From NCBI GenBank assembly GCA_020161575.1, contig JAIUNR010000004.1, positions 310,001 to 374,000 of the forward strand: 64,000 bases of DNA, written 5' to 3'. The stretch is from Pseudomonadota bacterium (GTDB taxonomy: Bacteria; Pseudomonadota; Alphaproteobacteria; Rhizobiales; Beijerinckiaceae). The notes under the pieces were generated by a model, which ran no database searches, had not been told where the DNA came from, and worked only from the letters and a program-made list of their open reading frames with translations. Below, in pieces: positions 25,952 to 35,115 of the stretch. The position numbers and the translations under genes are program-made. Numbering within the stretch: the first letter of the stretch is position 1; each line of letters opens with the position of its first letter.

Positions 25952-26812
25952 TCAGCCGTGCCGGCGCACGCTGCGCAAGGCATCTCCCCCGGCGGCGATG
26001 CGCGCGAGCGCCGTCTCGATGGGTTCGGAAATCACGGACATGCTGTAGGCGGTGGCGTGGATCATCCGACCTTCGCCCTGGGCGATGGCGACGTGCCCTT
26101 TCCAGAACAGCAGATCGCCGCGTTTGAAATGCGCGGGATCATTCGGGATCGCGATGGCATGGCCGCAGCTGTTTTCCTGCATGTCGCTGTCGCGCGGGGC
26201 CGCGATGCCAGCCGCGCCGAACGCGGTCTGCACCAGGGCCGAGCAATCGAGGCCGAGCGAGGATTTTCCGCCCCACAGATAAGGAATGCCGAGGAAACGC
26301 TCCGCCTCGCTCACCGGATCGGCGACATGCTGTCCGACAGGTTCGAGATGCGCGCTGAAGACATAGCCTTCCTTGATGCGTGCGAATTTCCCTTCCAGCT
26401 CCGTCACCGCGATCTCGGCCCCATAGGGGAGAAGCATGCGCGGGGGCAGTTTGATGCTGGGTTCGGGATAAAGAAAGGTGCGAATCGCGCTCACACGATG
26501 GGTGCTATCGACGGGCGGCGCGTGCAGCATCGGCACGGGCGCATAGCCGACATAGCCGTCGCGCTTCGCCTGAAGCCAGGCCCAGCCATCGCGGATCTCA
26601 TAGACATCCACCCGCTCGCCGGGCAGCAATTCGGTCTCGTAGCCCAGGGCCGCGTCGGGCGCCTTGCGCAAAGGCGTCACGGCAAGGCCGACCTGCATCG
26701 CGACGGGATGGACGAAGCGCGCGGCCTCGACCTTGCCTTCCAGCGCGATCGCCGCGAGATCGGCGCGCGCCGGGGTGAGCCGGCGATCAAGGGCTGGTGT
26801 TTCGACAGACAT
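25952..26812 (-). CDS. NlpC/P60 (C40) peptidase with SH3-like repeats
   Basis: Predicted peptidoglycan-peptide endopeptidase, 286 aa, no obvious signal peptide. Two SH3-type segments (~40-100 with GWAWLQAKRDGYVGY, ~105-160 with GKFARIKEGYVFSAHL) precede the C40 catalytic domain: Cys in GLDCSALVQTAF (~residue 197), His in GHVAIAQGEGRMIHA. This resembles dipeptidyl peptidase VI-like enzymes that cut gamma-D-Glu-meso-DAP in recycled muropeptides. It sits 14 bp after a MarR gene and near an M17 aminopeptidase, consistent with cytosolic cell-wall peptide recycling (inference). Confidence 0.92.
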   Translation of the reverse strand: MSVETPALDRRLTPARADLAAIALEGKVEAARFVHPVAMQVGLAVTPLRKAPDAALGYETELLPGERVDVYEIRDGWAWLQAKRDGYVGYAPVPMLHAPPVDSTHRVSAIRTFLYPEPSIKLPPRMLLPYGAEIAVTELEGKFARIKEGYVFSAHLEPVGQHVADPVSEAERFLGIPYLWGGKSSLGLDCSALVQTAFGAAGIAAPRDSDMQENSCGHAIAIPNDPAHFKRGDLLFWKGHVAIAQGEGRMIHATAYSMSVISEPIETALARIAAGGDALRSVRRHG

Positions 26813-26826
26813 GGCTTCCTCGTGGT

Positions 26827-27177
26827 TCAGGGTGTCAGTTTCTCGGCCTGCTCGACGACGAGATCGCCGAACTCCTCGAGAAAGAGCGCGCCGCGCACCG
26901 TGCGCTGGATGATGACGTTGCGCCGGTCCGTCGGGTCGCGCCGACGGGAGACGAGGTCAAGATCACCCATCGCGTCGAGGGCGCGGGTGATGACCGGCTT
27001 CGTCACCCCGAGCTTGGCTGCGAGGCTGCGCACGGTATGAGGCGGAGGTTCGAGATAGATCGTCAACAAGATCACGAATTGCCGCGAGGTGAGATCCACG
27101 CCCTGCGACCGGATGAGGGACAGCCCGACTTCTTGCCAGAGTCGCAACGCCTGTGCCGGTCGCAGCTTGAGACTCAT
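26827..27177 (-). CDS. MarR-family transcriptional regulator
   Basis: A 116-aa winged-helix protein. The recognition region is PPPHTVRSLAAKLGVTKPVI followed by TRALDAMGDLDLVSRRRDPT (~residues 45-83), with the wing DRRNVIIQRT. It is short for MarR (usual ~140-150) but the domain is complete. Encoded between an M17 aminopeptidase gene (104 bp upstream) and a C40 peptidase gene (14 bp downstream), all leftward, so it probably belongs to their operon. Ligand unknown. Confidence 0.88.
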   Translation of the reverse strand: MSLKLRPAQALRLWQEVGLSLIRSQGVDLTSRQFVILLTIYLEPPPHTVRSLAAKLGVTKPVITRALDAMGDLDLVSRRRDPTDRRNVIIQRTVRGALFLEEFGDLVVEQAEKLTP

Positions 27178-27281
27178 TCCGGTGTCGATCCTCTGTCACC
27201 GATGGTTTATGGCTCAATCGTTCCACAGCCGTAGCATAACTGAGATTTCCGGCTGAAGAACGATGAATTTGGGCCCTCCAC

Positions 27282-28676
27282 CTATTTCTGGGCGAAACGT
27301 TTCGCCACCAGAGCCGCCACGAGTCGCGCCGCCTGCGGCTCGCCACCCTCGGGCTTGCCGGGTTTGGCGGAAGGATTCCAGCCATAGATGTCGAAATGGG
27401 CATAGGCGGAGGTATCGCTCACGAAGCGCTTGAGGAACAGCGCGGCGGTGATTGAACCCGCAAAGCCGCTGGCGCCGGTATTGTTCGTATCGGCGTATTT
27501 GGAATCGAGCATCGCCTGATAGGGTTTCCAGAGCGGCATGCGCCAGACGGGATCATGGGTTTCCCCGCTTATGCGGGCGATCTCGGCGGCAAGCGCCTCG
27601 TCATCGGTGTAGAAAGGCGGCAGCTCCGGGCCCAGCGCGACGCGGGCCGCGCCGGTAAGGGTCGCGAAATCGACGAGCAGATCGGGTTTTTCTTCGTCGG
27701 CCAGTGTCAGCGCGTCGGCAAGGATGAGCCGTCCCTCGGCATCGGTATTGCCGATCTCGACCGTGATTCCCTTGCGCGAGGGGTAGATATCGCCGGGTCG
27801 GAAGGACAGGCCGGAGACGGCATTCTCGACGATGGGGAGCAGTACGCGCAGCCTGACATTGATGCCCGAGGCCATGATGAGGGCGGCCGTGGTCAGGGCG
27901 GTCGCGGCGCCGCCCATATCCTTGCGCATCAGGAGCATGGAGGCGGAGGTTTTCAGATCGAGCCCGCCCGTATCGAAGACGACGCCCTTACCCACCAAGG
28001 TGACCTTTGGCGCATCGGTGGCGCCCCAGCGGATATCGACCAGACGCGGCGGCACCGCGGAAGCCTTGCCCACGGCGTGGATGAGGGGGAAATTCTCCTC
28101 AAGCAGATCATCACCCACAATCTCCTTGAACTTGGCCTTGTGCGCCTTGGCCAGCGCCTTCGCGGCGGCGGCGAGATCGGCGGTGGTGAGATCGTTGGCG
28201 GGCGTGTTGATGAGATCGCGGCCCATGCAGATGATCTCGGCCGTCCGCTCGATCGTGGCGGCATCACAGCCTTCCGGTGCGTCGAGCGTCACGTCGCGTA
28301 GGTCGTGCTTGCGGTAGCGCGAGAAACGGTATTTCCCCAGCAGGAAGGCCAGATAGACGAGTTGCGGCTTTGCCACCTTGCCTGCCAGATGATAGCGGCC
28401 AGGGGGAAGATCGGTCGCGAGCTTGCCCGCGAGGAAGGGGTTGTCGGCGAGGCCCTCGTCGCTCCCCGTGCCGAAAAGCGCCGCTTCCGGCTTGCCATCC
28501 GTGCCCGGAACCACGAGCATCGCACCGGATTTCGCGGCAAAACCCATACCCTCTGAGAACTGGCGCGCGGCTGGAGAGAGCAGCTTCGCGATCTTGGCAA
28601 AGCCGGCTTCGCTGGAAAGATGAACAGGCAGGCTTTTCGCCGTTACGGATTGTGCCGAGGCGGATTTCTTGGTCAT
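27282..28676 (-). CDS. M17-family leucyl aminopeptidase
   Basis: A 464-aa cytosolic metallo-aminopeptidase. The C-terminal catalytic domain has VGKGVVFDTGGLDLKTSASM, MRKDMGGAATALTTAALI and the family signature NTDAEGRLILADAL, containing the Asp/Glu/Lys residues of the two-metal site. The N-terminal domain is divergent from PepA, as in the short rhizobial M17 group. First gene of the leftward cluster with MarR and C40 peptidase; together they could process cell-wall or other peptides to amino acids (inference). Confidence 0.93.
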   Translation of the reverse strand: MTKKSASAQSVTAKSLPVHLSSEAGFAKIAKLLSPAARQFSEGMGFAAKSGAMLVVPGTDGKPEAALFGTGSDEGLADNPFLAGKLATDLPPGRYHLAGKVAKPQLVYLAFLLGKYRFSRYRKHDLRDVTLDAPEGCDAATIERTAEIICMGRDLINTPANDLTTADLAAAAKALAKAHKAKFKEIVGDDLLEENFPLIHAVGKASAVPPRLVDIRWGATDAPKVTLVGKGVVFDTGGLDLKTSASMLLMRKDMGGAATALTTAALIMASGINVRLRVLLPIVENAVSGLSFRPGDIYPSRKGITVEIGNTDAEGRLILADALTLADEEKPDLLVDFATLTGAARVALGPELPPFYTDDEALAAEIARISGETHDPVWRMPLWKPYQAMLDSKYADTNNTGASGFAGSITAALFLKRFVSDTSAYAHFDIYGWNPSAKPGKPEGGEPQAARLVAALVAKRFAQK

Positions 28677-28709
28677 CGAGAATCCCGGAAATGAAGGTTC
28701 GTTGCGTGA

Positions 28710-28724
28710 TTAACACCTGATTAG
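28710..28724 (+). promoter_or_regulatory. Imperfect CtrA-like box upstream of tadD
   Basis: TTAA (28710-28713), seven bases, then TTAG (28721-28724): one mismatch from TTAA-N7-TTAA. It lies 77 bp before tadD in the divergent spacer with the M17 gene. A second TTAA at 28727-28730 follows. CtrA control of tad/cpa pilus genes is known in Caulobacter, so it is plausible but weak. Confidence 0.3.
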
Positions 28725-28800
28725 GGTTAACGAGTTATTCCTTTTTTCGTGCCGGGCCCGGATCGCGCCCCGAAATTTCTGTCACGAGCGAGGGATCCCC

Positions 28801-29616
28801 ATGTTTTCGACCTCATCGCGCCCCCACCGGCCGGGTAGGCTCGCCACCGCCTCACGTCTCGCGCTCGGACTTGCGCTCGGGCTGGCAGCTGGCGCCTGTT
28901 CGAGCCGTCTCGGCTCTTTCACCGGCTCCCTCAGGGATAGCGGCCAGGCGACTTCGCCCGTTCCTGGCGCGCCGCCGACGCTCGCTGCGCTTGCCGAACT
29001 CGGCCGCGCCTATGATGCCAGGCCCGGCGAGAAGCGCGCCTCGCTCGATTATGCCGCGGCCTTGCGCGCCAATGGCCAGCATGCGCAGGCCGCCGCCGTG
29101 CTCCAGCGCGCCTCGATCCAGAATGTCGGCGATCGCGAGATCGCGGCGGCCTATGGCAAAAGTCTCGCCGATATCGGCCGTTTCGATGAAGCGATCACGG
29201 TGCTCACCCAGACCAATTCCGAGGAGCGCCCGGATTGGCGCATTCTCTCGACGCTCGGATCGATCCATGATCAGACCGGCGATCACGCCCGCGCCCGCGA
29301 GATCTACGCCAAGGCGCTGAAGATCGCGCCGAACGAGCCGACGATCCTCAACAATCTCGGCCTGTCCTACATCCTGTCCAAGGAACTTCCAAAGGCCGAG
29401 GAAACCCTTCGCCTCGCCATGGCCCAGCCGGGCGCCGATCACCGGATCGAGGCCAATCTGGCGCTGGTGCTCAGCTTGCAGCGCAAGCCGATCGAGGTGC
29501 CGGCGCGCCCGGTCGCGCAGCCCGCGCCGCCCCCCGCCACCGCGGGCAATACCCTTTTCACCGGAAGCTCCCTCTTCGCACGCTCGCGCACGGCCAGCCC
29601 GCCGAAGGCGCAGTAA
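28801..29616 (+). CDS. tadD: TadD-like TPR lipoprotein of the tad pilus system
   Basis: A 271-aa lipoprotein: signal ALGLALGLAAGAC with lipobox AAGAC near residue 31, then tetratricopeptide repeats (~65-215), including LGSIHDQTGDHARAREIYAK and ALKIAPNEPTILNNLGLSYI. The C-terminal 45 residues are Pro/Ala-rich and disordered. TadD is thought to help outer-membrane assembly of the Tad secretin. It ends 40 bp from tadC but on the opposite strand, so it is convergent with the rest of the locus, unlike the usual co-directional order. Confidence 0.85.
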   Translation: MFSTSSRPHRPGRLATASRLALGLALGLAAGACSSRLGSFTGSLRDSGQATSPVPGAPPTLAALAELGRAYDARPGEKRASLDYAAALRANGQHAQAAAVLQRASIQNVGDREIAAAYGKSLADIGRFDEAITVLTQTNSEERPDWRILSTLGSIHDQTGDHARAREIYAKALKIAPNEPTILNNLGLSYILSKELPKAEETLRLAMAQPGADHRIEANLALVLSLQRKPIEVPARPVAQPAPPPATAGNTLFTGSSLFARSRTASPPKAQ

Positions 29617-29655
29617 GGGTGGCGTCCGGCCGCTACCGCGCGCCGGATCGGATCG

Positions 29656-30627
29656 TCACTGCCACTTGAAGATCTGGATCATCGCCGGCGTCAGGATGAC
29701 GATGAAAAGCGCCGGCATGAAGAACACGATCATCGGCACGGTGAGCTTGGGCGGCAGGGAAGCGGCCTTTTTCTCGGCCGCGTTCATGCGTTGATCGCGG
29801 CTCTCCTGCGCGAGGACGCGCAGGGCCTGGCCGAGCGGCGTGCCGTAGCGCTCCGCCTGGATCAGCGCGGTGCAGACGGATTTCACGCTGTCGAGCCCGG
29901 TGCGGCGGGCGAAATTCTCGTAAGCCATCCGGCGGTCCGGCAGGTAGGAAAGCTCGGCCGTGGTCAGTGCCAGCTCCTCCGCCATCGGGACCGAGGAAGT
30001 CCCGATCTCGCCAGCCACCTTGCGGAAGGCATGCTCGATCGACATGCCCGATTCGACGCAGATCAACATGAGGTCGAGCGCATCGGGAAAGGCGGCCCGC
30101 ATCGAGGCCTGCCGTTTCGATTTGGTGTTTGAGAGATAGATTTCCGGCAGCTTGATTCCGAGATAGGCCGCCACGATCACGATCATGGCCTTGCCCATCA
30201 GCGGCAGATTGAGCTTCGGATGGAGCAGCAGGTAGAGAATCGCCAGAACGATCAGCGCGAGCGGCGCGATCAGGCGCGCGACAAGGAAAGAGGTCTCTGC
30301 CTTCGGGCCGCGAAAGCCCGCCTGCATGAGCTTTTCGGTCGAGGTCTCCGAACTGAGCCATTTGGTGAGGTTGAACTGCTCGACGATCCGCTTGGCGGTG
30401 GTGCCGGGTGTCGAGCGCAGCGAGGCCTTGGCCTGCTGGTTGAGTCTTTCACGCTCGCGCGCGCGGATCCGGTCGCGCTCGAGCGCGACGGATTTCATGC
30501 GGTCGCGCATATCCGAGCGGTCAAGCAGCGGCATGGCGATCGTGACGATGGTCGCCGAGACGGCGATCGCGGTCAGTACGGCGGCGATGAGCGTCGGATC
30601 GGTTGCTTTCTGGATCAGCCCGCTCAT
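29656..30627 (-). CDS. tadC: Tad pilus inner-membrane platform protein TadC
   Basis: A 323-aa type II secretion F-domain membrane protein. TM segments lie near residues 12-34, 115-155 and 295-320; the GspF/PilC domain includes FPDALDLMLICVESGMSIEH (~185-204) and LGQALRVLAQESRDQR. The N-terminal cytoplasmic stretch (38-70) is highly charged. It starts 3 bp after tadB, and together they form the platform that works with the TadA ATPase to extend the pilus. Confidence 0.94.
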   Translation of the reverse strand: MSGLIQKATDPTLIAAVLTAIAVSATIVTIAMPLLDRSDMRDRMKSVALERDRIRARERERLNQQAKASLRSTPGTTAKRIVEQFNLTKWLSSETSTEKLMQAGFRGPKAETSFLVARLIAPLALIVLAILYLLLHPKLNLPLMGKAMIVIVAAYLGIKLPEIYLSNTKSKRQASMRAAFPDALDLMLICVESGMSIEHAFRKVAGEIGTSSVPMAEELALTTAELSYLPDRRMAYENFARRTGLDSVKSVCTALIQAERYGTPLGQALRVLAQESRDQRMNAAEKKAASLPPKLTVPMIVFFMPALFIVILTPAMIQIFKWQ

Positions 30628-30630
30628 CGG

Positions 30631-31599
30631 TCAGACCTCGAAATTGATCATCTTGCGCATCACCAGGATGCCGATGCCCATCATGACCACGCAGCCGATG
30701 AGGCCGAGATTGCCCGCCTTGGTGGTCCAGAGCAGCTTGATGTAATCGGGCGCGCCGAGATAGGTCAGGAAGCCCACAAGCGGGGGAAGCGCGCCGATGA
30801 TGCCGGCAGAGGATTTTGCTTCCGAACTCATGGCGCTGACCTTGTCGCGCAGTTTCTTGCGATCGCGGATCACCTTGGAGAGGTTGAGCAGGATCTCACC
30901 GAGATTGCCGCCGGATTTCGACTGGATCTGGATGACGATCGAAAAGAAGTTCACTTCGCTGAGCGGAATGCGCTCGTAAATCCGCTCCACACCGTCGGCG
31001 ATGGAAAGCCCCATGGCCTGGGCCTCGACGATGGAGCGGAATTCCGATCGCACCGGCTCCTTGGACTCGTTGGCGATGAGGCGGAAGCAATCATTGAGCG
31101 GCAAGCCCGATTTGATGCCGCGGACGATGGCCTCGATCGCGTTCGGGAATTCCTGGAGGAAGAGCTTCTGGCGCTTTTTGGCCAGTCGATTGAGCCACCA
31201 GCGCGGCAATCCGAGGCCGCCCACGATCATGCCGCCCAATGCCAGCAGCAGCTTGCCGGTGATGATCAGCATAAGCAGCGCGAGGGCGAAGGCACATCCG
31301 ATGGAAACAAGAATGAAGGTCCGGCGGGTCCAGCTGACGCCGGCGCGCTCGAAGCGCTGTTCAAGCGTGGGGCTTTTCGCTTTCTGCCGGTCGTCGATTT
31401 CCTTGAGCGAATCCGCGATCTGGCGCCGGCGGGCGCCCGCCTCCTCGCTTGCGCGCCGCTTCGCCCGCGATTCCGCGACGGCGGCCTGCCGCTTCTCCGC
31501 GCGATTGGCGCCCGAGAGCAGGGGTTCGAGAAAGACCATTCCCAACCCGCCGACCGCGATTGTCGCAAGCGCGGCGACGATGAGTTGCTGGGTATCCAT
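30631..31599 (-). CDS. tadB: Tad pilus inner-membrane platform protein TadB
   Basis: A 322-aa F-domain protein: N-terminal TM (~8-25), charged linker rich in Arg/Lys/Glu (30-75), paired TMs (~95-130), and the T2SSF domain with EFPNAIEAIVRGIKSGLPLN and KSGGNLGEILLNLSKVIRDR. The start overlaps the cpaF stop by one base (TGATG), so translation is coupled. Partner of TadC. Confidence 0.94.
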   Translation of the reverse strand: MDTQQLIVAALATIAVGGLGMVFLEPLLSGANRAEKRQAAVAESRAKRRASEEAGARRRQIADSLKEIDDRQKAKSPTLEQRFERAGVSWTRRTFILVSIGCAFALALLMLIITGKLLLALGGMIVGGLGLPRWWLNRLAKKRQKLFLQEFPNAIEAIVRGIKSGLPLNDCFRLIANESKEPVRSEFRSIVEAQAMGLSIADGVERIYERIPLSEVNFFSIVIQIQSKSGGNLGEILLNLSKVIRDRKKLRDKVSAMSSEAKSSAGIIGALPPLVGFLTYLGAPDYIKLLWTTKAGNLGLIGCVVMMGIGILVMRKMINFEV

Positions 31600-33050
31600 C
31601 AGGCGGCCCGTTCGTCGCGCTTCTCGGCGGCGTCCAGAGCCGCGGCGAGGCGGCGTTCCTCGCCGTAATAGCGCGCGCGCTCCCAGAAGCGGGGGCGGCC
31701 GATCCCGGTTGATTTGTGCTTGCCGATGACGCGGCCATTGGCGTCCTCGCCCTCGATTTCATAGACGAAGAGATCCTGCGTCGTGATGATATCGCCCTCC
31801 ATGCCCATCACTTCCGTGATATGCGTGATGCGGCGCGAGCCGTCGCGCAGGCGCTGGGCCTGGATGATCACATCCACCGAGGAGACGATCATCTCACGCA
31901 CGGTTTTCGGCGGCAGCGAATAGCCGCCCATCGCGATCATCGCCTCCATGCGGGCGAGGCATTCGCGCGGGGAGTTGGCGTGGATCGTGCCCATCGAGCC
32001 GTCATGGCCGGTATTCATCGCCTGAAGCAGGTCGAACACTTCGGGGCCGCGCACCTCGCCGACGATGATCCGCTCGGGGCGCATGCGCAGGCAGTTCTTG
32101 ACGAGATCGCGCATCGTCACCGCGCCCTGGCCCTCGAGATTGGGCGGGCGGGTTTCGAGGCGCACCACATGCGGCTGCTGGAGCTGGAGTTCCGCCGCGT
32201 CCTCGCAGGTGATGACGCGCTCGTCGTCATCGATATAGCGCGTCATGCAGTTGAGCAGCGTCGTCTTGCCCGAGCCGGTACCGCCGGAAATCACGAGATT
32301 GCAGCGCACGCGGCCGATGATTTTGAGCACTTCGGCGCCTTCGGCCGAGATGGAGGCGAACTTGACGAGCTGGTCGAGGGTCAGCTTGTCCTTCTTGAAC
32401 TTGCGGATGGTGAGCGCCGGCCCGTCGATCGCCAGCGGTGGCGCGATCACGTTGACGCGCGAGCCATCGAGCAGGCGCGCGTCGCAGATCGGCGAGCTTT
32501 CGTCGACGCGCCGGCCCACCTGGCTGACGATGCGCTGGCAGATATTGATCAGCTGGGCATTGTCGCGGAAGCGGATATTGGTCAGCTGGATCTTGCCGGC
32601 GACCTCGATGAAGGTGCGCTCGGCGCCATTGACCATGATATCGGCGATATCATCGCGCGCGAGCAAGGGTTCGAGCGGCCCGAAACCCAGAACATCGTTG
32701 CAGATGTCGTCGAGCATGTCCTCCTGCTCGGAAATCGACATGGCGACATTCTTGAGCGCGAGGATCTCGGTGATGACATCGCGCAGCTCGTCGCGCGCGG
32801 AGGCGGCATCGAGCTTGGCGAGCTGGCTGAGATCGATGGATTCGATCATCGCGCCGAAGACCATGCTCTTGGTCTGGAAATATTGGTCGGAGCGCTGCGG
32901 CGCCGCGGATATGGGGGCGGGCGCGCTGGGGCGGACCGGCGCCGCGGCTGGCGCGGGTTCCTCCGGCCGGCGCGCGACCGGGGCCGGAGCCGCCGGTGCG
33001 GCTGGTCTCGCTTCCTGCCCGATTGTCGTCCGCTTGCCGAACATCGTCAT
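31599..33050 (-). CDS. cpaF: Tad pilus ATPase CpaF/TadA
   Basis: Secretion ATPase powering pilus assembly, 483 aa. A Pro/Ala-rich N-terminal ~50 residues precede the core; the Walker A is [19 protein letters not shown] (~residues 265-283), followed by an Asp box ([17 protein letters not shown]), Walker B ([15 protein letters not shown]) and His box ([16 protein letters not shown]). MTM at the start offers a second ATG two codons in. The tadA/virB11-like family drives both assembly and retraction in CtpA-type pili. Confidence 0.96.
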   Translation of the reverse strand: MTMFGKRTTIGQEARPAAPAAPAPVARRPEEPAPAAAPVRPSAPAPISAAPQRSDQYFQTKSMVFGAMIESIDLSQLAKLDAASARDELRDVITEILALKNVAMSISEQEDMLDDICNDVLGFGPLEPLLARDDIADIMVNGAERTFIEVAGKIQLTNIRFRDNAQLINICQRIVSQVGRRVDESSPICDARLLDGSRVNVIAPPLAIDGPALTIRKFKKDKLTLDQLVKFASISAEGAEVLKIIGRVRCNLVISGGTGSGKTTLLNCMTRYIDDDERVITCEDAAELQLQQPHVVRLETRPPNLEGQGAVTMRDLVKNCLRMRPERIIVGEVRGPEVFDLLQAMNTGHDGSMGTIHANSPRECLARMEAMIAMGGYSLPPKTVREMIVSSVDVIIQAQRLRDGSRRITHITEVMGMEGDIITTQDLFVYEIEGEDANGRVIGKHKSTGIGRPRFWERARYYGEERRLAAALDAAEKRDERAA

Positions 33051-33087
33051 CCTCGCATCACGCGATTGAGTTTGGAGTCGGTCGGCT

Positions 33088-34323
33088 TCATGCCGCCCGG
33101 TTCGCGCGGCCGGCGAACCGTTCGCGCAAGGTGGAAAGGAGCGTCTTCTTTCCGATCCGCACTTCCTGACGGCCCATCAAGGTCCTGGCGAGCTCGAGAA
33201 ATGCTTCCTGGGTCTTCGATTTGGGCTGGATCTCGGCAATCATCTGGCCGTTATTGCTCGCCGCGCCGAAGAGCTGCGCGTCGAAACCGATCATGCCCAC
33301 GGGCTCGCATTCGAGCGCCTTGGAGAATTCCGCTGCCGCGATTTCCGGCCTTTTGGGCAGCCCGACCTGATTAAACAGCAGCCGTGGCCGGGGATCATTC
33401 GGGCGCGCGAGGGCGAGCGTGTCGATCAGGTTCTTCGCGTTGCGCAGGTTGGCGAGATCCGGCGCGGCAACAATGACCACCTCGTCCGCCCCCACGACGA
33501 CCTGCCGTGCCCAGGCGGTCCAGAGATGGGGGACATCATAGACGATCGCGGGCATGCTCGCGCGCAGGGCGTCGCAGACGGGATCGAAGGTCTCGGCGGA
33601 AAAGTCGAAGACCCTTTCAAGGCTGGAGGGCGCGGCGATCAGGCTGAGATTGGGCGCGCAGCGCGTGAGCAGGCGCTCAATCATGTTGACATCGACCCGG
33701 CCGGGGTCGAAGGCGGCCTCCATGATGCCTTGCGGCGGATCCTGATTGAAATCCAGCCCCGCCGTGCCGAAAGGAAGGTCGAGATCGACGATGACGGTCT
33801 CGACGGCCATCTCCTGCGCGATGGTATAGGCGAGGTTATGCGCGATGGTCGAGGAGCCGACCCCGCCCTTCGCGCCCAGCACGGCGATGGAACGTCCGAC
33901 CGGCTTGGCCTCCGGCCCCGTGAAAATGGCCGAGAGCGCGCTGATGAAGCTGACGACGTCGACCGGCGCGACAAGATAGTCGCTCACGCCGCGCCGCATC
34001 AATTCGCGATAGAGCAGCACGTCATTGACATGGCCGATCACCAGCACGCGCGTGCCTTCGTCGCAGCTCCCCGCGAGCTGATCGAGATGGCTGAGCAGCA
34101 CGCTGCCATCTCCCATGGCCTCGATGACGATCACATTCGGCGTGGGCGCATCGCGATAGGCCTCCACGGCGCCGACAACGCCGCCGGCCTGCACGCGGAT
34201 CTGCGCTTTCGCCATGCGCCGGTCCTGCGTGGCTTCCTCGACGATCGCGGCGACGCCGCTCGTCTCGTAGAAGACCTGGATCGCCACATAGGGCAACGGC
34301 GCGATCGTGCTCTCCGACATCAT
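33088..34323 (-). CDS. cpaE: Pilus localisation ATPase CpaE/TadZ
   Basis: A 411-aa ParA/MinD-like protein. The N-terminal ~140 residues form a degenerate receiver-like domain (VLVIGHVNDVLLYRELMRRG). The ATPase domain begins with a deviant Walker A, VLGAKGGVGSSTIAHNLA, then VIVDLDLPFGTAGLDFNQDP and PAIVYDVPHLWTAWA. CpaE/TadZ places the Tad machine at its cell position. Encoded 37 bp after cpaD and before cpaF. Confidence 0.93.
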   Translation of the reverse strand: MMSESTIAPLPYVAIQVFYETSGVAAIVEEATQDRRMAKAQIRVQAGGVVGAVEAYRDAPTPNVIVIEAMGDGSVLLSHLDQLAGSCDEGTRVLVIGHVNDVLLYRELMRRGVSDYLVAPVDVVSFISALSAIFTGPEAKPVGRSIAVLGAKGGVGSSTIAHNLAYTIAQEMAVETVIVDLDLPFGTAGLDFNQDPPQGIMEAAFDPGRVDVNMIERLLTRCAPNLSLIAAPSSLERVFDFSAETFDPVCDALRASMPAIVYDVPHLWTAWARQVVVGADEVVIVAAPDLANLRNAKNLIDTLALARPNDPRPRLLFNQVGLPKRPEIAAAEFSKALECEPVGMIGFDAQLFGAASNNGQMIAEIQPKSKTQEAFLELARTLMGRQEVRIGKKTLLSTLRERFAGRANRAA

Positions 34324-34360
34324 CCTACCTCCGTAACCCGCCGCATCCTTGCGCCGGGCG

Positions 34361-35050
34361 TCACTGCTGCGCTTCCTTGATCTTGGCGTCGTCCTTACGC
34401 CATTGGGTAGAAGGATCCTGATCCTTGCGCAGAGCTTCGATATCCTTGACGCGCTTGACCACGTCCGAGCGCCCTTCCGGGCGGGGCCGCACGAAGTCGA
34501 TCGGGTCCGCCACCTGCGCCGCCATCATGGTCTGATAGGCGCAGCCCTGATTGTGATAGGGCCGGTTATGCCAGGTCTGGGCCTCGCGCGTGCCGGCGAG
34601 ATCCTCGGGCCACAGGCCGCAGGTCGAGGCGACTTCCGCGCCGAAACGCGCGAAGGAAACGCGAACCGGCGAGGCACCGATGGCGGGATCGCCCCGGTAA
34701 TGCGTGATGCGGACCGGCGCTTTGACGCCGAGCGCGGCGCGGATGGTCTCGATTCCATAGGCGCCGGCGGGCCCCGCGGGCGCCGCGATCATCAGCGGGC
34801 CACGTCCGGAACGCGCATATTCCGCGCCAAATTCCGCGAGATCGCGCTGTTGGCGTGCGTCGAGCGCGCGGCCATTGGCGAAAATATCGAGATGCCGCAT
34901 CGTGTCGGTGAGGCGGATCGGGTGGCGTTGCTCGTATTCATCCGGCGCGAAGGCTTGCTGGGTCGGGCGGAAATTCGCGCATCCCGCGAGCATCACGGCC
35001 GGCACGATGAGCAGGGCGGCTTTCGCTCCCAAGGCGGATACGCGCGACAT
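34361..35050 (-). CDS. cpaD: Pilus assembly lipoprotein CpaD
   Basis: A 229-aa lipoprotein if started at 35050: MSRVSALGAKAALLIVPAVM then LAGC lipobox. GGAG lies about 7 nt before this ATG. An earlier ATG at 35116 overlaps the cpaC stop (TGATG) and would add 22 residues ahead of the signal peptide; I judge it less likely. The body shows RHPIRLTDTMRHLDIF, an OmpA-like peptidoglycan-associated pattern, and CGLWPEDL and NQGCAYQTMMAAQVADP, hallmarks of CpaD. It probably anchors the secretin. Confidence 0.9.
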   Translation of the reverse strand: MSRVSALGAKAALLIVPAVMLAGCANFRPTQQAFAPDEYEQRHPIRLTDTMRHLDIFANGRALDARQQRDLAEFGAEYARSGRGPLMIAAPAGPAGAYGIETIRAALGVKAPVRITHYRGDPAIGASPVRVSFARFGAEVASTCGLWPEDLAGTREAQTWHNRPYHNQGCAYQTMMAAQVADPIDFVRPRPEGRSDVVKRVKDIEALRKDQDPSTQWRKDDAKIKEAQQ

Positions 35051-35115
35051 GCAGGCTGCTCCATTCGGTTTCGGGGTTCTGCGTTGCGGCAGGGCAGGAT
35101 CATGGGTCATCGGCA

